Of a DNA stretch of 33,654 nucleotides, positions 1-11,201 are shown piece by piece. Position 1 is the first letter of the stretch, and every line of letters begins with the position of its first letter. The DNA comes from an uncultured Clostridia bacterium (GTDB taxonomy: Bacteria > Bacillota > Clostridia > Oscillospirales > Oscillospiraceae), in assembly GCA_945873295.1 (NCBI GenBank), contig CAMCCS010000001.1:83469-117122 (forward strand). The letters are read 5' to 3'. The translations under genes were made by a program, and so were the position numbers. The notes beneath the pieces are model-generated. The model did no database searches and had not been told where the DNA came from. It saw only the letters and a list, made by a program, of their open reading frames with translations.

Positions 1-47
1 TTTTTTTGTGAATTTTTTCTTTTTACCCGGGAATTTTCCTTTCCCCC

Positions 48-76
48 TTGAAAACACCGTAAAAATACGTTATAAT
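48..76 (+). promoter_or_regulatory. Sigma-A promoter of the PPIC foldase gene
   Basis: TTGAAA (48-53) and TATAAT (71-76) are separated by exactly 17 bases, a near-perfect housekeeping promoter. Transcription would start near 83, about 70 bases before the foldase ATG at 155. This also supports starting the gene at 155 and not at the upstream in-frame ATG at 8, which lies before the promoter. Confidence 0.85.
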
Positions 77-154
77 ACTTCGGTCTGTGCATTGTTTTCG
101 GATCATCGGAAATATATCGAAACAGTCAAGGAACAATTGAGAGGAAATGATACC

Positions 155-1792
155 ATGAGTGCATCCAGCAAGAAAAAGCTTCGCGCGGAAGAGAACGCCG
201 CAAAGCTCACCGAAAAGCAGCTTTCCGAAAGGAAAGAAGCAAGAAAACTTCGCATCTACACCATCGCTTTCGGCGTCGTCCTGGCGGTCATGATTGTGGC
301 CTTCATCTGGGTGGGCATCAGCCAGACCATCACTAACGCCGGTGTTCGGGAGAAAAAGACCGTTGCCCTGACCGTTGGCGAGCACAAGATCAACAGTGTG
401 GAAATGAACTATTTCTACATTGACTCCATCAACAATTTCTATTCCCAATACGGCAGCTATGCCGCCATGTTTGGCCTGGATACCACCACACCCCTGGATC
501 AGCAGGTTCTGGACGAGGAAACCGGACGGACCTGGGCCGACGATTTCCTGGAATCCGCCCAGAGCTCTGCACAGAACGCCTATGCTGCCGCCGACGCCGC
601 GGAAGCCGCCGGCTTCACCCTGCCCCAGGAGACCCAGGACCAGCTGGACCAGTACGCTTCCAACCTGGATACCTATGCCAAGGTCTACGGCTTCTCCGAT
701 GCCGACGCCTACCTGAAGGCCATGTACGGCAACGGCGCTTCCAAGAAATCCTACATGGACTATTACACCCGCAATGTCCTGGCCAGCGCCTATCAGACCG
801 AGTACCGGGCGGGTCTGAGCTTTACTGACGACGAGATCGCCGCCAAGGACGCGGAGGATTCCACCGCCTACAATTCCTACTCTTACCATCAGTACTATCT
901 GTCCACCAGCAAGTTCCTCAGCGGCGGCACCACCGACGAAAACGGCACCACCACCTACTCCGACGCGGAAAAGGATGCCGCCCGGATCGCTGCCGAGGCT
1001 GCTGCCCGGTCCCTGGTAGGCGATGACATTGTCACTGTGGAAGATCTGGATGCCGCCATCGCCGCGCTGAGCATCAATGCCGAGTCCACCTCTGCTGCCA
1101 GCACCGCTTATAACGACACCCCCGCCTCCTCTCTGGCCTCCACCGTTGCCGATTGGGTCAAGGACAGTGCCCGGAAAGCCGGTGACAAGACCTATCTTGC
1201 CAACACCAGCACCACCACTGCCGACGACGGCAGCGAGAAGACCACGGTGAACGGCTACTACGTTGTCTATTTTGACAGCGTTACCGACAATAAATTCCCC
1301 CTTGCCAATGTCCGTCACATTCTGGTCCAGTACCAGGGCGGTACCACGGAGAACGGCACTACCACCTATTCCGACGAGGAGAAGGCCGCTGCCATGACTG
1401 CCGCCCAGGCAATCCTGGACGAGTGGAAGTCCGGCGACGCCACAGAGGACAGCTTTGCCGCTCTGGCTTCTGAGAAGACGGAGGACGAAGGTTCCAAGGA
1501 AAACGGCGGTCTGTACGAGAATGTTTATCCCGGCGAAATGGTCACCGCTTTCAATGACTGGTGCTTTGACTCTGCCCGCAAGGCCGGAGACACCGGCATC
1601 GTGGAAACCGAGTACGGCTGCCATGTTTTGTATTACAGCGGCGACAGCGACATTACCTACCGGACCTATAAGATCACCGAGGATCTGCGCACCGAGGCCT
1701 ACGCCCAGTGGAGTGACGACCTGCTGGCCAATGCCGCTATGACCGTTGGCAGCAGCAAGTATATCCGCCGGGATCTGGTTCTGAGCAACTGA
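155..1792 (+). CDS. Membrane-anchored PPIC-type peptidyl-prolyl isomerase (PrsA/SurA-like foldase)
   Basis: A 545-residue protein expected to help fold secreted proteins outside the membrane. The ATG at 155 is preceded by GAGG at 141-144. The first 30 residues are rich in Lys, Arg and Glu, followed by one membrane helix at about residues 34-55 with no lipobox Cys, so this is an N-in signal anchor, unlike lipoprotein PrsA. A SurA-N-like helical region covers about 70-240. The canonical parvulin domain is at about 385-495, with NVRHILV near its start, the GGLYE motif, then NDWCFDSARKAGD and HVLYY. A related but degenerate copy lies upstream (about 255-375): GGTTDENGTTTYSD at 257 recurs as GGTTENGTTTYSD at 395, and DWVKDSARKAGD at 333 recurs as DWCFDSARKAGD at 468. 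It resembles the minus-strand foldase at 20039-21631. Family assignment is firm; client proteins cannot be inferred. Confidence 0.88.
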   Translation: MSASSKKKLRAEENAAKLTEKQLSERKEARKLRIYTIAFGVVLAVMIVAFIWVGISQTITNAGVREKKTVALTVGEHKINSVEMNYFYIDSINNFYSQYGSYAAMFGLDTTTPLDQQVLDEETGRTWADDFLESAQSSAQNAYAAADAAEAAGFTLPQETQDQLDQYASNLDTYAKVYGFSDADAYLKAMYGNGASKKSYMDYYTRNVLASAYQTEYRAGLSFTDDEIAAKDAEDSTAYNSYSYHQYYLSTSKFLSGGTTDENGTTTYSDAEKDAARIAAEAAARSLVGDDIVTVEDLDAAIAALSINAESTSAASTAYNDTPASSLASTVADWVKDSARKAGDKTYLANTSTTTADDGSEKTTVNGYYVVYFDSVTDNKFPLANVRHILVQYQGGTTENGTTTYSDEEKAAAMTAAQAILDEWKSGDATEDSFAALASEKTEDEGSKENGGLYENVYPGEMVTAFNDWCFDSARKAGDTGIVETEYGCHVLYYSGDSDITYRTYKITEDLRTEAYAQWSDDLLANAAMTVGSSKYIRRDLVLSN

Positions 1793-1813
1793 CGGTAAGC
1801 GCACAAACTGCAT

Positions 1814-1858
1814 AAAAATCATCTCCTGTGGAACGCTATTCCCAGGAGATGATTTTTT
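1814..1858 (+). terminator. Intrinsic terminator whose 3' arm carries a ribosome binding site
   Basis: A 12-bp perfect stem pairs 1817-1828 (AATCATCTCCTG) with 1843-1854, extended by A-T pairs outside it, and is followed by six T residues at 1853-1858. It ends the foldase transcript. The 3' arm contains AGGAG at 1844-1848, ten bases before the ATG at 1859, so the same hairpin would mask the Shine-Dalgarno site of the next gene in any read-through transcript. Confidence 0.85.
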
Positions 1859-2212
1859 ATGGGGCGTAGGATTCGTCTTGCCCTGGCGGGGGCAGGGGCC
1901 GGAGCCGTGGCAGGCCTTTTCGGAGCGGGAGGCGGAATGGTTCTGGTACCCCTGCTGGGGCTTCTTGTCCGAATGGATGACCAGGACGTTTTCCCTGCCT
2001 CTGTTTCCATTATCCTGCCCATCTGCCTGACCTCTATTTTGGTTACAAGCATGTCCACGGGAATTGCCTGGCGCGATGCCCTTCCCTACCTTCCCGGCAG
2101 CGCCCTGGGCGGCTACCTTGCGGGACGCTGGGGCCGGCGGATCCCCACCGTCTGGCTTCACCGGGGACTGGGGGCACTGATCGTCTGGGGAGGGATCCGG
2201 TACCTGTGCTAG
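1859..2212 (+). CDS. TauE/SafE (TSUP) family half-permease, first gene of a pair
   Basis: A 117-residue hydrophobic protein with the glycine-rich opening of TSUP transporters (GAGAGAVAGLFGAGGGMVLVPLL, seen at about residues 11-33) and about four membrane segments. Full-length TSUP proteins have around 250 residues made of two such repeats; here each repeat is a separate gene, so the two products probably assemble together. TSUP proteins export or import small sulfur or carboxylate anions such as sulfite, sulfoacetate or thiosulfate; the substrate cannot be read from sequence. The ATG at 1859 lies directly after the T tract of the preceding terminator and is served by AGGAG at 1844-1848. The end overlaps the next gene by 7 bases, suggesting translational coupling. 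Confidence 0.75.
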   Translation: MGRRIRLALAGAGAGAVAGLFGAGGGMVLVPLLGLLVRMDDQDVFPASVSIILPICLTSILVTSMSTGIAWRDALPYLPGSALGGYLAGRWGRRIPTVWLHRGLGALIVWGGIRYLC

Positions 2213-2580
2213 ATTCCATATCTGTTTCCCTGGCTGTCGGGACGGTGCTGGGATTTCTGTCCGGCCTGGGCGTGGGCGGCGGGAGCCTGCTGGTGCTCTG
2301 GCTGACGCTGGTGCTGGACATGGATCCGGAAACCGCCCGGGGGATCAACCTCCTGTTTTTCCTCCCCAGTTCCTGTATTGCCTGCCTGCTCCGATGGAAG
2401 CAGGGAACGCTTCATTTCCGCCCCCTCCTGCCCGCGGTTCTGGCAGGCTGTGCCGCCGCCGCCTGTTTTTCTTTTCTGAGCGCGGGACTTCCCATAGACA
2501 TTCTCAAAAAGCTTTTTGGCTGCCTGCTGCTCGTCACCGGCACCCGGGAGCTGCTGTATCGGCCACGAAAAAAAGACTAG
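2206..2580 (+). CDS. TauE/SafE (TSUP) family half-permease, second gene of a pair
   Basis: A 124-residue membrane protein starting at GTG 2206, inside the last codons of the upstream half-permease (shared GTGCTAG), with a GGGAGGG-rich Shine-Dalgarno region at about 2187-2194. It repeats the TSUP signature: SVSLAVGTVLGFLSGLGVGGGSLLVLWL, then a PETARGINLLFFLPSS loop and two further hydrophobic segments, ending in the basic tail RPRKKD. GVGGGSLLVLWL corresponds to GAGGGMVLVPLL in the first gene, so the pair is equivalent to the two halves of one transporter. The start is inferred from coupling; no in-frame ATG gives the complete first membrane segment. Confidence 0.75.
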   Translation: MLDSISVSLAVGTVLGFLSGLGVGGGSLLVLWLTLVLDMDPETARGINLLFFLPSSCIACLLRWKQGTLHFRPLLPAVLAGCAAAACFSFLSAGLPIDILKKLFGCLLLVTGTRELLYRPRKKD

Positions 2581-2597
2581 CAGAAGCAGGAGGCAGG

Positions 2598-2827
2598 CAA
2601 ATTGGAATTAATCGAATTCCCGGTCATTGCGAGCCAGTGACCGACGTCACTGGTGTGGCAATCTCCCGGATAGAAGCACAATTTCTCGTGGATGAATTTC
2701 GAAAAACAGCAGGATAGAACAGTCTGTATGACGATAGGCTGCCCGGAATTCGATGGAGATTGCCACACCAGCGTGCGCGCTGGTTCGCAATGACACGTTC
2801 TGACGATGCGTCAAATTCCAATTTTCC
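2598..2827. repeat. MITE-like palindromic repeat, copy A
   Basis: A non-coding element of about 230 bases. The ends are inverted (AAATTGGAATT at 2599-2609 against AATTCCAATTT at 2815-2825). Inside them are long inverted arms of about 40 bases: CATTGCGAGCCAGTG...GGTGTGGCAATCTCC at about 2624-2669 and its complement GGAGATTGCCACACCAGC...GGTTCGCAATGAC at about 2755-2794, each arm itself holding a small palindrome. The centre (about 2670-2754) matches the reverse complement of the centre of copy B at 28660-28901 almost base for base. No transposase is present. Small open frames across it are translations of the repeat, not genes. Confidence 0.85.
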
Positions 2828-2866
2828 GCTTTGCAGACTAAGCCCGATTCATTTTCCAGACATAAA

Positions 2867-2908
2867 ACTGCCCGCTGTTTGGGAAACCAAACAGCGGGCA
2901 GTGTCTTT
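2867..2908. terminator. Bidirectional intrinsic terminator between convergent genes
   Basis: A perfect 16-bp stem (2867-2882 with 2887-2902) closed by a GAAA tetraloop, followed on the plus strand by GTCTTTTT and on the minus strand by TTTTATG. It lies 10 bases beyond the stop codon of the minus-strand YfhO gene and downstream of the plus-strand permease pair, so it can end transcripts from both sides. Confidence 0.88.
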
Positions 2909-2912
2909 TTAT

Positions 2913-5660
2913 TTATCGTTTTTCGTATTTGCCCTGGCGGCTTTTCCCGGAAAGGAGCTTTTTCCAGTCCGGCTGATACACCATCTGAACGAGGACAAAC
3001 AGAATGATGGTGCAAACGGCAGTGATCTTCCAACCCAGGGAAAACGCCTCGTTCCGGTAGCGGAACGTGACGATATGCATACCCTCTTTCAGCTCTACCC
3101 CGATCATGCAGTCTCCGATCAGGAGAATGGGCGTCTCCTCCCCATCCACATAGGCATGCCAGTTGCCGTTCTGGGGAATGGAGGTATAGAGCAGGCCGTC
3201 CCGGTTGCAGTCAATGATTCCCTCCACGCAGGTATTGCGGAACTTCGTAAGACCCAGCACGGAGCTGGCAAGCCTCTCATAGCCTTCCTGGAACACCGTC
3301 TGATTCAATATGGCGGCAGTCACCGTCATATTGCTTTTCTCTCCCGCGTCACACAGCACCCGCACCTGAATGGCATCCCCCGGGCTCACATCCTGCACTG
3401 CCAGCATCTGGGGCAGGCTGATAACTTCCCGGTACAGCTCCACATCATTGACACTCACCACAAAGTCGTTGCGCTTGGGAAGATCCAGATAAATGCAGGC
3501 AAAGCCCGTCCGGTTCACCATAAAGGTATAGGTCACATCGGAGCCGGCCTCGCAGTCGGAATAGGTGCAGTAGCCGTCCACGGTGCCGCTGGAAACGGAT
3601 ACACCGTTTCCGGTAATGGAAATATTCTCCCCGCTGATCTGCGTCCACACATCCCCCGACACCCCGGAGGCACTGGAAAACAGCCGGTTCTGGAATAAGA
3701 AGGGATCCTTTCCGCTGGAAAAATCCAGATCTCCCAGAGCATCTTCCGTCAGGAAGCCCAGGGGCAGATACGCGGTGTTTTCCAGCAGGGATACGATTCC
3801 ATAGTGGTGCACCTCCCGGAAGAAGCTGGAGGTCCGGTCCCGTCCGTCCCGTTCCAGCATATATTTAAGATCCAGGAACAGGTTCGCCACCGGGGAGCTT
3901 TCCTCAAAGCAGTAGCGGTTATAGGTGTTTTTGGCCCCGTAGCCCAGGACTTTCATAAATTCCGTGGTCCGCACGTTGGCGGAGCTGGTAAAGGTGGAAA
4001 TGCCGTTGTAATTGTTCAGCGCGCCGTCATTGAGGGTCTGGGAATGGGTGGTTTCCGTCCGATAAAACAGAGTATTCGCTTCCCGCTCGTGAAGATACCG
4101 GATCATGGAGGCTGCCTGCTCCGTCCCCCTGGGGTAGTCGGAAACATTGGTCCCGGGGAACCAGACCGCGAAACTAATCAGGATGGCAACGATTTCCACA
4201 GCCGCCACAGCCATCATTGACCGCCGGGAGAAAAGCCGGGCCCTTTCCCGGTATTTCCGGGCCTCCACAATTTCCTCCGGCTCCGTGTCCTCACGCACCG
4301 CTTTTTTCCGCAGCCCCAGAAGCAGGGCGGCTGTATACAGCACCAGGAAAGAAGCATTATAAATAAGGTATACCGGCAGGTCCAGGCTCAGCCCGAAGGC
4401 CTCCACCGTCTGTGTGGCGGTCAGCTCTGCCGAACAGCACAGTACCGCCGCCGTCAGGAACATGGCGGTGAGAATCTGCAGGTCGCTGAATTTGCGCCGC
4501 AGGAGCCAGGCCCGGTAGGCCATATACAGCAAAACAAAGCTGTACAGGAAGCTGAAGCGGTAAGGGATCATATTGGTAAAGTGGAAGCCGTGCCAGATAT
4601 AGTCGAGCTGGCGGATGATAAAGCTGAGATTAAAAAACAGCAGCAAAAATACCGCGCACAGCTTGTCCCGCAGCTTTACCTCCCCTGCCATAAGGTACAA
4701 AAAGCCCAGCAGAATGCTGCCCACGCCGCAGTACAGGTTGGGAAGCCCCTCCTTGAAAGAGGGCTCCAGGCTGCCGCCCATGTTGCCCGCCACCTGGCGC
4801 ATGGCATCCAGAAGCCCCAGAAACGTATTGGAAGAGGCGATATTCAGCCGGAAGCCCTTTGGAAAATTGTTTACGCTGGACTGTGTGGTCTGCAGCGCCG
4901 CCAGGGCCGGAAGGGTCAGCACGGCAGTCATGCCGATGGCAATGGCGGAAAACACCGCCATGAGGCCCAGGTCCGCAAAGAACCGGCGAAGCCCCTGGGG
5001 GCGGCAGATCTCATAGCAGAAAAACACCAGCGCCACAAAAATACAGGTGAACAGGCCAATATAGTAGTTGGAGAAAATGGACAGGAACAGCGTCAGGGTA
5101 TACAAAATGAATTTCCGTTCCCGCAGAAGGGAAATTTCCCCCAGAATCACCAGCGGCAGCAGGGCAAAGGTGTCCAGCCACATAATATTCCACTGGTAGC
5201 CCAGGGCCCAGGCGCACAGGGCGTAAAAGCTTCCGAAGAGAGCAATGGGAAGATCATTTTTCCCATGGAGCTTTTTCAGCAGCAGCCCAAAGAAAAGGCC
5301 GGCAAGGCCCAGCTTGATGGGCATCAGGAGCGAGAAATAGGACAGAAGCCACTTTTCCGGTACCAGAACGCTGAGCAGATACAGTGGAGATGCCAGATAG
5401 TAGGCTATAAGGCCCAGGTAGTCCATGCCCATGCCCACATTCCAGCTGTACAGCAGAGAGTCTCCGCTTAAGAGGGCCCTGCGGTAGGCCACAAAAAATG
5501 GATAGTACTGGTGGTACATATCGGAATACAGCATGGAATATTTGCCGAAAGGCTTATAGCCGCTGATCAGCATGACCAGCAGCATCCCGATAAACGGAAT
5601 CAAAAAGGCAAGGGCCAGGTAATTGTACCGCCGCCCCGCCCTCCTGCGTGATAAATTCAT
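2913..5660 (-). CDS. YfhO-family multi-pass membrane protein
   Basis: A 915-residue integral membrane protein of the YfhO family, related to GT-C type membrane glycosyltransferases; characterised relatives in Bacilli are implicated in glycosylating lipoteichoic acid or other surface polymers. After a short basic N-terminus there is a first membrane helix (about 14-33), then the extracytoplasmic motif YSDMYHQYYPFF with the acidic residue expected early in GT-C proteins, and SWNVGMGMDYLGL. Around a dozen helices fill the first 500 residues, a large soluble beta-rich domain follows (about 500-880, including FLTEDALGDLDF and NGNWHAYVDGEE), and a last helix lies near the C-terminus before a basic tail. 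The ATG is preceded by GGGGG eight bases upstream. It is monocistronic, with its own promoter and terminator. Substrate unknown. Confidence 0.85.
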   Translation of the reverse strand: MNLSRRRAGRRYNYLALAFLIPFIGMLLVMLISGYKPFGKYSMLYSDMYHQYYPFFVAYRRALLSGDSLLYSWNVGMGMDYLGLIAYYLASPLYLLSVLVPEKWLLSYFSLLMPIKLGLAGLFFGLLLKKLHGKNDLPIALFGSFYALCAWALGYQWNIMWLDTFALLPLVILGEISLLRERKFILYTLTLFLSIFSNYYIGLFTCIFVALVFFCYEICRPQGLRRFFADLGLMAVFSAIAIGMTAVLTLPALAALQTTQSSVNNFPKGFRLNIASSNTFLGLLDAMRQVAGNMGGSLEPSFKEGLPNLYCGVGSILLGFLYLMAGEVKLRDKLCAVFLLLFFNLSFIIRQLDYIWHGFHFTNMIPYRFSFLYSFVLLYMAYRAWLLRRKFSDLQILTAMFLTAAVLCCSAELTATQTVEAFGLSLDLPVYLIYNASFLVLYTAALLLGLRKKAVREDTEPEEIVEARKYRERARLFSRRSMMAVAAVEIVAILISFAVWFPGTNVSDYPRGTEQAASMIRYLHEREANTLFYRTETTHSQTLNDGALNNYNGISTFTSSANVRTTEFMKVLGYGAKNTYNRYCFEESSPVANLFLDLKYMLERDGRDRTSSFFREVHHYGIVSLLENTAYLPLGFLTEDALGDLDFSSGKDPFLFQNRLFSSASGVSGDVWTQISGENISITGNGVSVSSGTVDGYCTYSDCEAGSDVTYTFMVNRTGFACIYLDLPKRNDFVVSVNDVELYREVISLPQMLAVQDVSPGDAIQVRVLCDAGEKSNMTVTAAILNQTVFQEGYERLASSVLGLTKFRNTCVEGIIDCNRDGLLYTSIPQNGNWHAYVDGEETPILLIGDCMIGVELKEGMHIVTFRYRNEAFSLGWKITAVCTIILFVLVQMVYQPDWKKLLSGKSRQGKYEKR

Positions 5661-5690
5661 GGAAATACCCCCGGGGATATAGTTTTGTTT

Positions 5691-5719
5691 ATTTTACCAC
5701 AAAAGCATGCCGTGGTAAA
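5691..5719 (-). promoter_or_regulatory. Promoter of the YfhO-family gene with an embedded palindromic operator
   Basis: On the minus strand, TTTACC (complement of 5714-5719) and TAAAAT (complement of 5691-5696) are 17 bases apart, a good sigma-A promoter about 35 bases before the ATG. The same bases form a perfect inverted repeat TTTACCAC-N11-GTGGTAAA (5693-5700 and 5712-5719), covering -35 to -10. This geometry suits a dimeric repressor; the regulator is not identified. Confidence 0.65.
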
Positions 5720-5862
5720 GGAAATATCTGCAGTGATTTCTTAATTTTTTCCTCATTCTGATTTTCACATCCCCGGGATTGCCGTTCGTCTTTCGTTACC
5801 GGATACCGGACTGCAAATCTGTTTCTTCCGTTCTTTCAAAAGGACAAATATCAGAGATTTTA
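5720..5862. other. Divergent intergenic DNA without a recognised gene
   Basis: This is the middle of the 417-base gap between the YfhO gene and licT. It is AT-rich and contains no open frame with a credible ribosome binding site, no repeat shared with the rest of the window and no convincing hairpin. It separates the two divergent promoters. Confidence 0.5.
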
Positions 5863-5892
5863 TTCACTATGTACAAAAAAATTACTTAATAA
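5863..5892 (+). promoter_or_regulatory. Candidate licT promoter
   Basis: TTCACT (5863-5868) and TAATAA (5887-5892) are separated by 18 bases in AT-rich DNA. A start near 5900 would place the antiterminator-like hairpin at 5919-5957 at the very beginning of the transcript, as expected for a LicT-autoregulated leader. Both hexamers deviate from consensus, so this is tentative. Confidence 0.4.
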
Positions 5893-5918
5893 TTAGTCAA
5901 TCAGCGAATAGAAAAAAT

Positions 5919-6012
5919 GAACATTTTGTGATATTATTCTTTCACAACACGTTATTCCTCGGAAGCGGCAGTTGTACTTGTAAATATCGGCGCTTGTTGC
6001 AGCTCTTTTTTG
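5919..6012 (+). promoter_or_regulatory. licT leader: RAT-shaped hairpin and possible attenuator
   Basis: A hairpin at 5919-5957 has a GAA/TTC base, an asymmetric internal loop with ACGTTA on its 3' side, an upper stem TTGTGA/TCACAA and a 10-base loop. This is the shape of a ribonucleic antiterminator (RAT) bound by LicT/BglG proteins, though the loop bases do not match the usual RAT consensus. An imperfect GC-containing hairpin (about 5960-6005) followed by T6 could be the terminator that it controls. A similar hairpin lies before the PTS gene at 6920-6951. Confidence 0.35.
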
Positions 6013-6077
6013 CAGGTATGATTGTGGTCGCTGTCCGGGGTTTTTCTTTATCCAGATATGGTAAGGGGATACGTGCT

Positions 6078-6905
6078 ATGCAGATTGTTCGAAAAATCAA
6101 TAACAGTGCCGCAGTTGCTCTGGATTCCCGGGGGCGGGAAATGATCGTAATTGGAAGAGGTATCGGATTTCCCAAGGTCCCCTATGAGCTGACAGATATC
6201 TCCCAAGTGGACCGAACCTTCTATGACATTGAGCCCCGTTACTATGAAATGCTCAGCGCTCTCCCGCAGGAAATTCTTCTGGCAAGCGCAGATATTTCGG
6301 AAGATGCACAGGTTACCCTGAACACCGCCCTGAACCCCAACCTTCCGCTTACCCTGGCGGACCATTTGAATTTTGCTGTGGAACGGCTTCGCAGCGGAAT
6401 GGATCTGAAGATCCCCATTGCTTATGATATCCGCCACCTGTACCCCAAAGAATTCGATTTGGGGGAAAAGGCGCTGGATATTCTCAAGGCATATGTCGGC
6501 GTTTCGCTCCCCAAGTCCGAAGCAGTCAGTATCGCCATGCACCTCATCAACGCGGAATTTGAAAACAGCGACATTCACTCTCTCGTGAAAGTTCTGCAGA
6601 TTCTTGACAATATTGATTCCATTGTGGAAAAAGAGCTGAACATCACCCTTGACAAAGAAAGTTACAACTACTACCGGTTCAGCATGCACATACGCTATCT
6701 TATCCAGCGGCTTATGACTTCTGCACAGAGCGAAAACGGAAGCAGCAGCATGGTGAAGTCGCTGGCAAAGGAATATCCCAAAACCTATATGTGTGCAAAG
6801 AAAGTAACTGCTTACCTGCAAAAGGCAGGAGGCTGGTGCTGCAACGATGAAGAGGTTCTCTATCTTATGTTGCACATCAATCGGGTTTGCCAGAAAAACG
6901 TATAA
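6078..6905 (+). CDS. licT: BglG/LicT-family transcriptional antiterminator
   Basis: A 275-residue RNA-binding regulator that prevents termination in leaders of beta-glucoside genes when substrate is present. The N-terminal co-antiterminator domain (1-55) has the usual sequence MQIVRKINNSAAVALDSRG and MIVIGRGIGFPK. PRD1 (about 65-165) contains LADHLNFAVERL and IRHLYPKEFDLGEKAL, with the conserved His of each motif; PRD2 (about 170-275) contains SIAMHLINAEF, MHIRYLIQRL and LMLHINRV. These histidines are phosphorylated by HPr or the cognate EII in characterised members. The ATG at 6078 is chosen because it begins the conserved CAT domain and has AAGGGG at 6063-6068; the open frame runs 50 codons further upstream without similarity. 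It stands directly upstream of the EIIBC and GH1 genes, its likely targets. Confidence 0.92.
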   Translation: MQIVRKINNSAAVALDSRGREMIVIGRGIGFPKVPYELTDISQVDRTFYDIEPRYYEMLSALPQEILLASADISEDAQVTLNTALNPNLPLTLADHLNFAVERLRSGMDLKIPIAYDIRHLYPKEFDLGEKALDILKAYVGVSLPKSEAVSIAMHLINAEFENSDIHSLVKVLQILDNIDSIVEKELNITLDKESYNYYRFSMHIRYLIQRLMTSAQSENGSSSMVKSLAKEYPKTYMCAKKVTAYLQKAGGWCCNDEEVLYLMLHINRVCQKNV

Positions 6906-6919
6906 TCCTTGTCCGTTTA

Positions 6920-7025
6920 GGAGCGATACCTGTTTCAACGGGACGTTATCCGGGGACAGAACATTTGGTGCCGTGATCGGATCGGTATGCCATGGTCGTT
7001 CTGTACCCGGATTCTATTTTTGTTT
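6920..7025 (+). promoter_or_regulatory. PTS operon leader: RAT-shaped hairpin followed by terminator-like hairpin
   Basis: A hairpin at 6920-6951 has a GGA/TCC base, an upper stem CCTG/CGGG, a TTTCAA loop and ACGTTA in the 3' internal loop, the same hexamer as in the licT leader hairpin. A second hairpin at 6979-7014 (GGATCGGTA against TACCCGGATTC, with bulges) is followed by TATTTTTGTTT at 7015-7025 and could be the LicT-controlled terminator. A TATAAT sits at 6901-6906 overlapping the licT stop, but without a clear -35. The arrangement fits antitermination; base matches to classical RAT are poor. Confidence 0.4.
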
Positions 7026-7082
7026 GAATAGCGGTGCAGGGCCCGCATCGCTTTCATAAGATACACATCAGGAGGATTTCCC

Positions 7083-11018
<3,936 letters not shown>

Positions 11019-11058
11019 CCGCCTTTTCCCTATCGGCGGCCCACGCCGAGTTTTACGT

Positions 11059-11099
11059 GCTTCCAAGCCATTTTCTTTCCTATGGCTTGGAAGCTTTTT
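11059..11099 (+). terminator. Intrinsic terminator of the beta-glucoside operon
   Basis: A perfect 13-bp stem GCTTCCAAGCCAT (11059-11071) and its complement (11082-11094), a 10-base loop and TTTTT at 11095-11099, 41 bases after the YitT stop. Confidence 0.9.
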
Positions 11100-11167
11100 A
11101 TAACCGAAAGTATCCCCAGAAAGGCTGCCGCCAGCGTATCCCTCCCCCGCTTCAGCCAATCGAATGC

Positions 11168-11197
11168 AAAAATTCCCCGCCGGGAACCGGCGGGGAA
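11168..11197 (-). terminator. Intrinsic terminator of the PH-like gene
   Basis: An 11-bp stem TTCCCCGCCGG/CCGGCGGGGAA (11173-11183 and 11187-11197) with a 3-base loop; on the minus strand it is followed by TTTTT (complement of 11168-11172). It begins 5 bases beyond the stop codon at 11202. Confidence 0.88.
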
Positions 11198-11201
11198 AAA
11201 A

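Noticed and set aside
8..154. N-terminal extension of the first foldase from an ATG at 8
   Set aside because: It begins upstream of the consensus promoter (48-76), has no conserved sequence, and a good ribosome binding site lies before the ATG at 155.
23..2161. Long minus-strand open frame (712 codons) opposite the PPIC foldase
   Set aside because: It is antisense to a gene with a promoter, ribosome binding site and conserved domain. Its translation is low-complexity Gly/Val/Gln with no family pattern, typical of the shadow of GC-rich codons.
2647..3033. Small open frames within repeat copy A, with a related translation at 28734-28922
   Set aside because: The similar peptides arise because the repeat DNA is duplicated; reading frames run through the palindromic arms and are not conserved as proteins.
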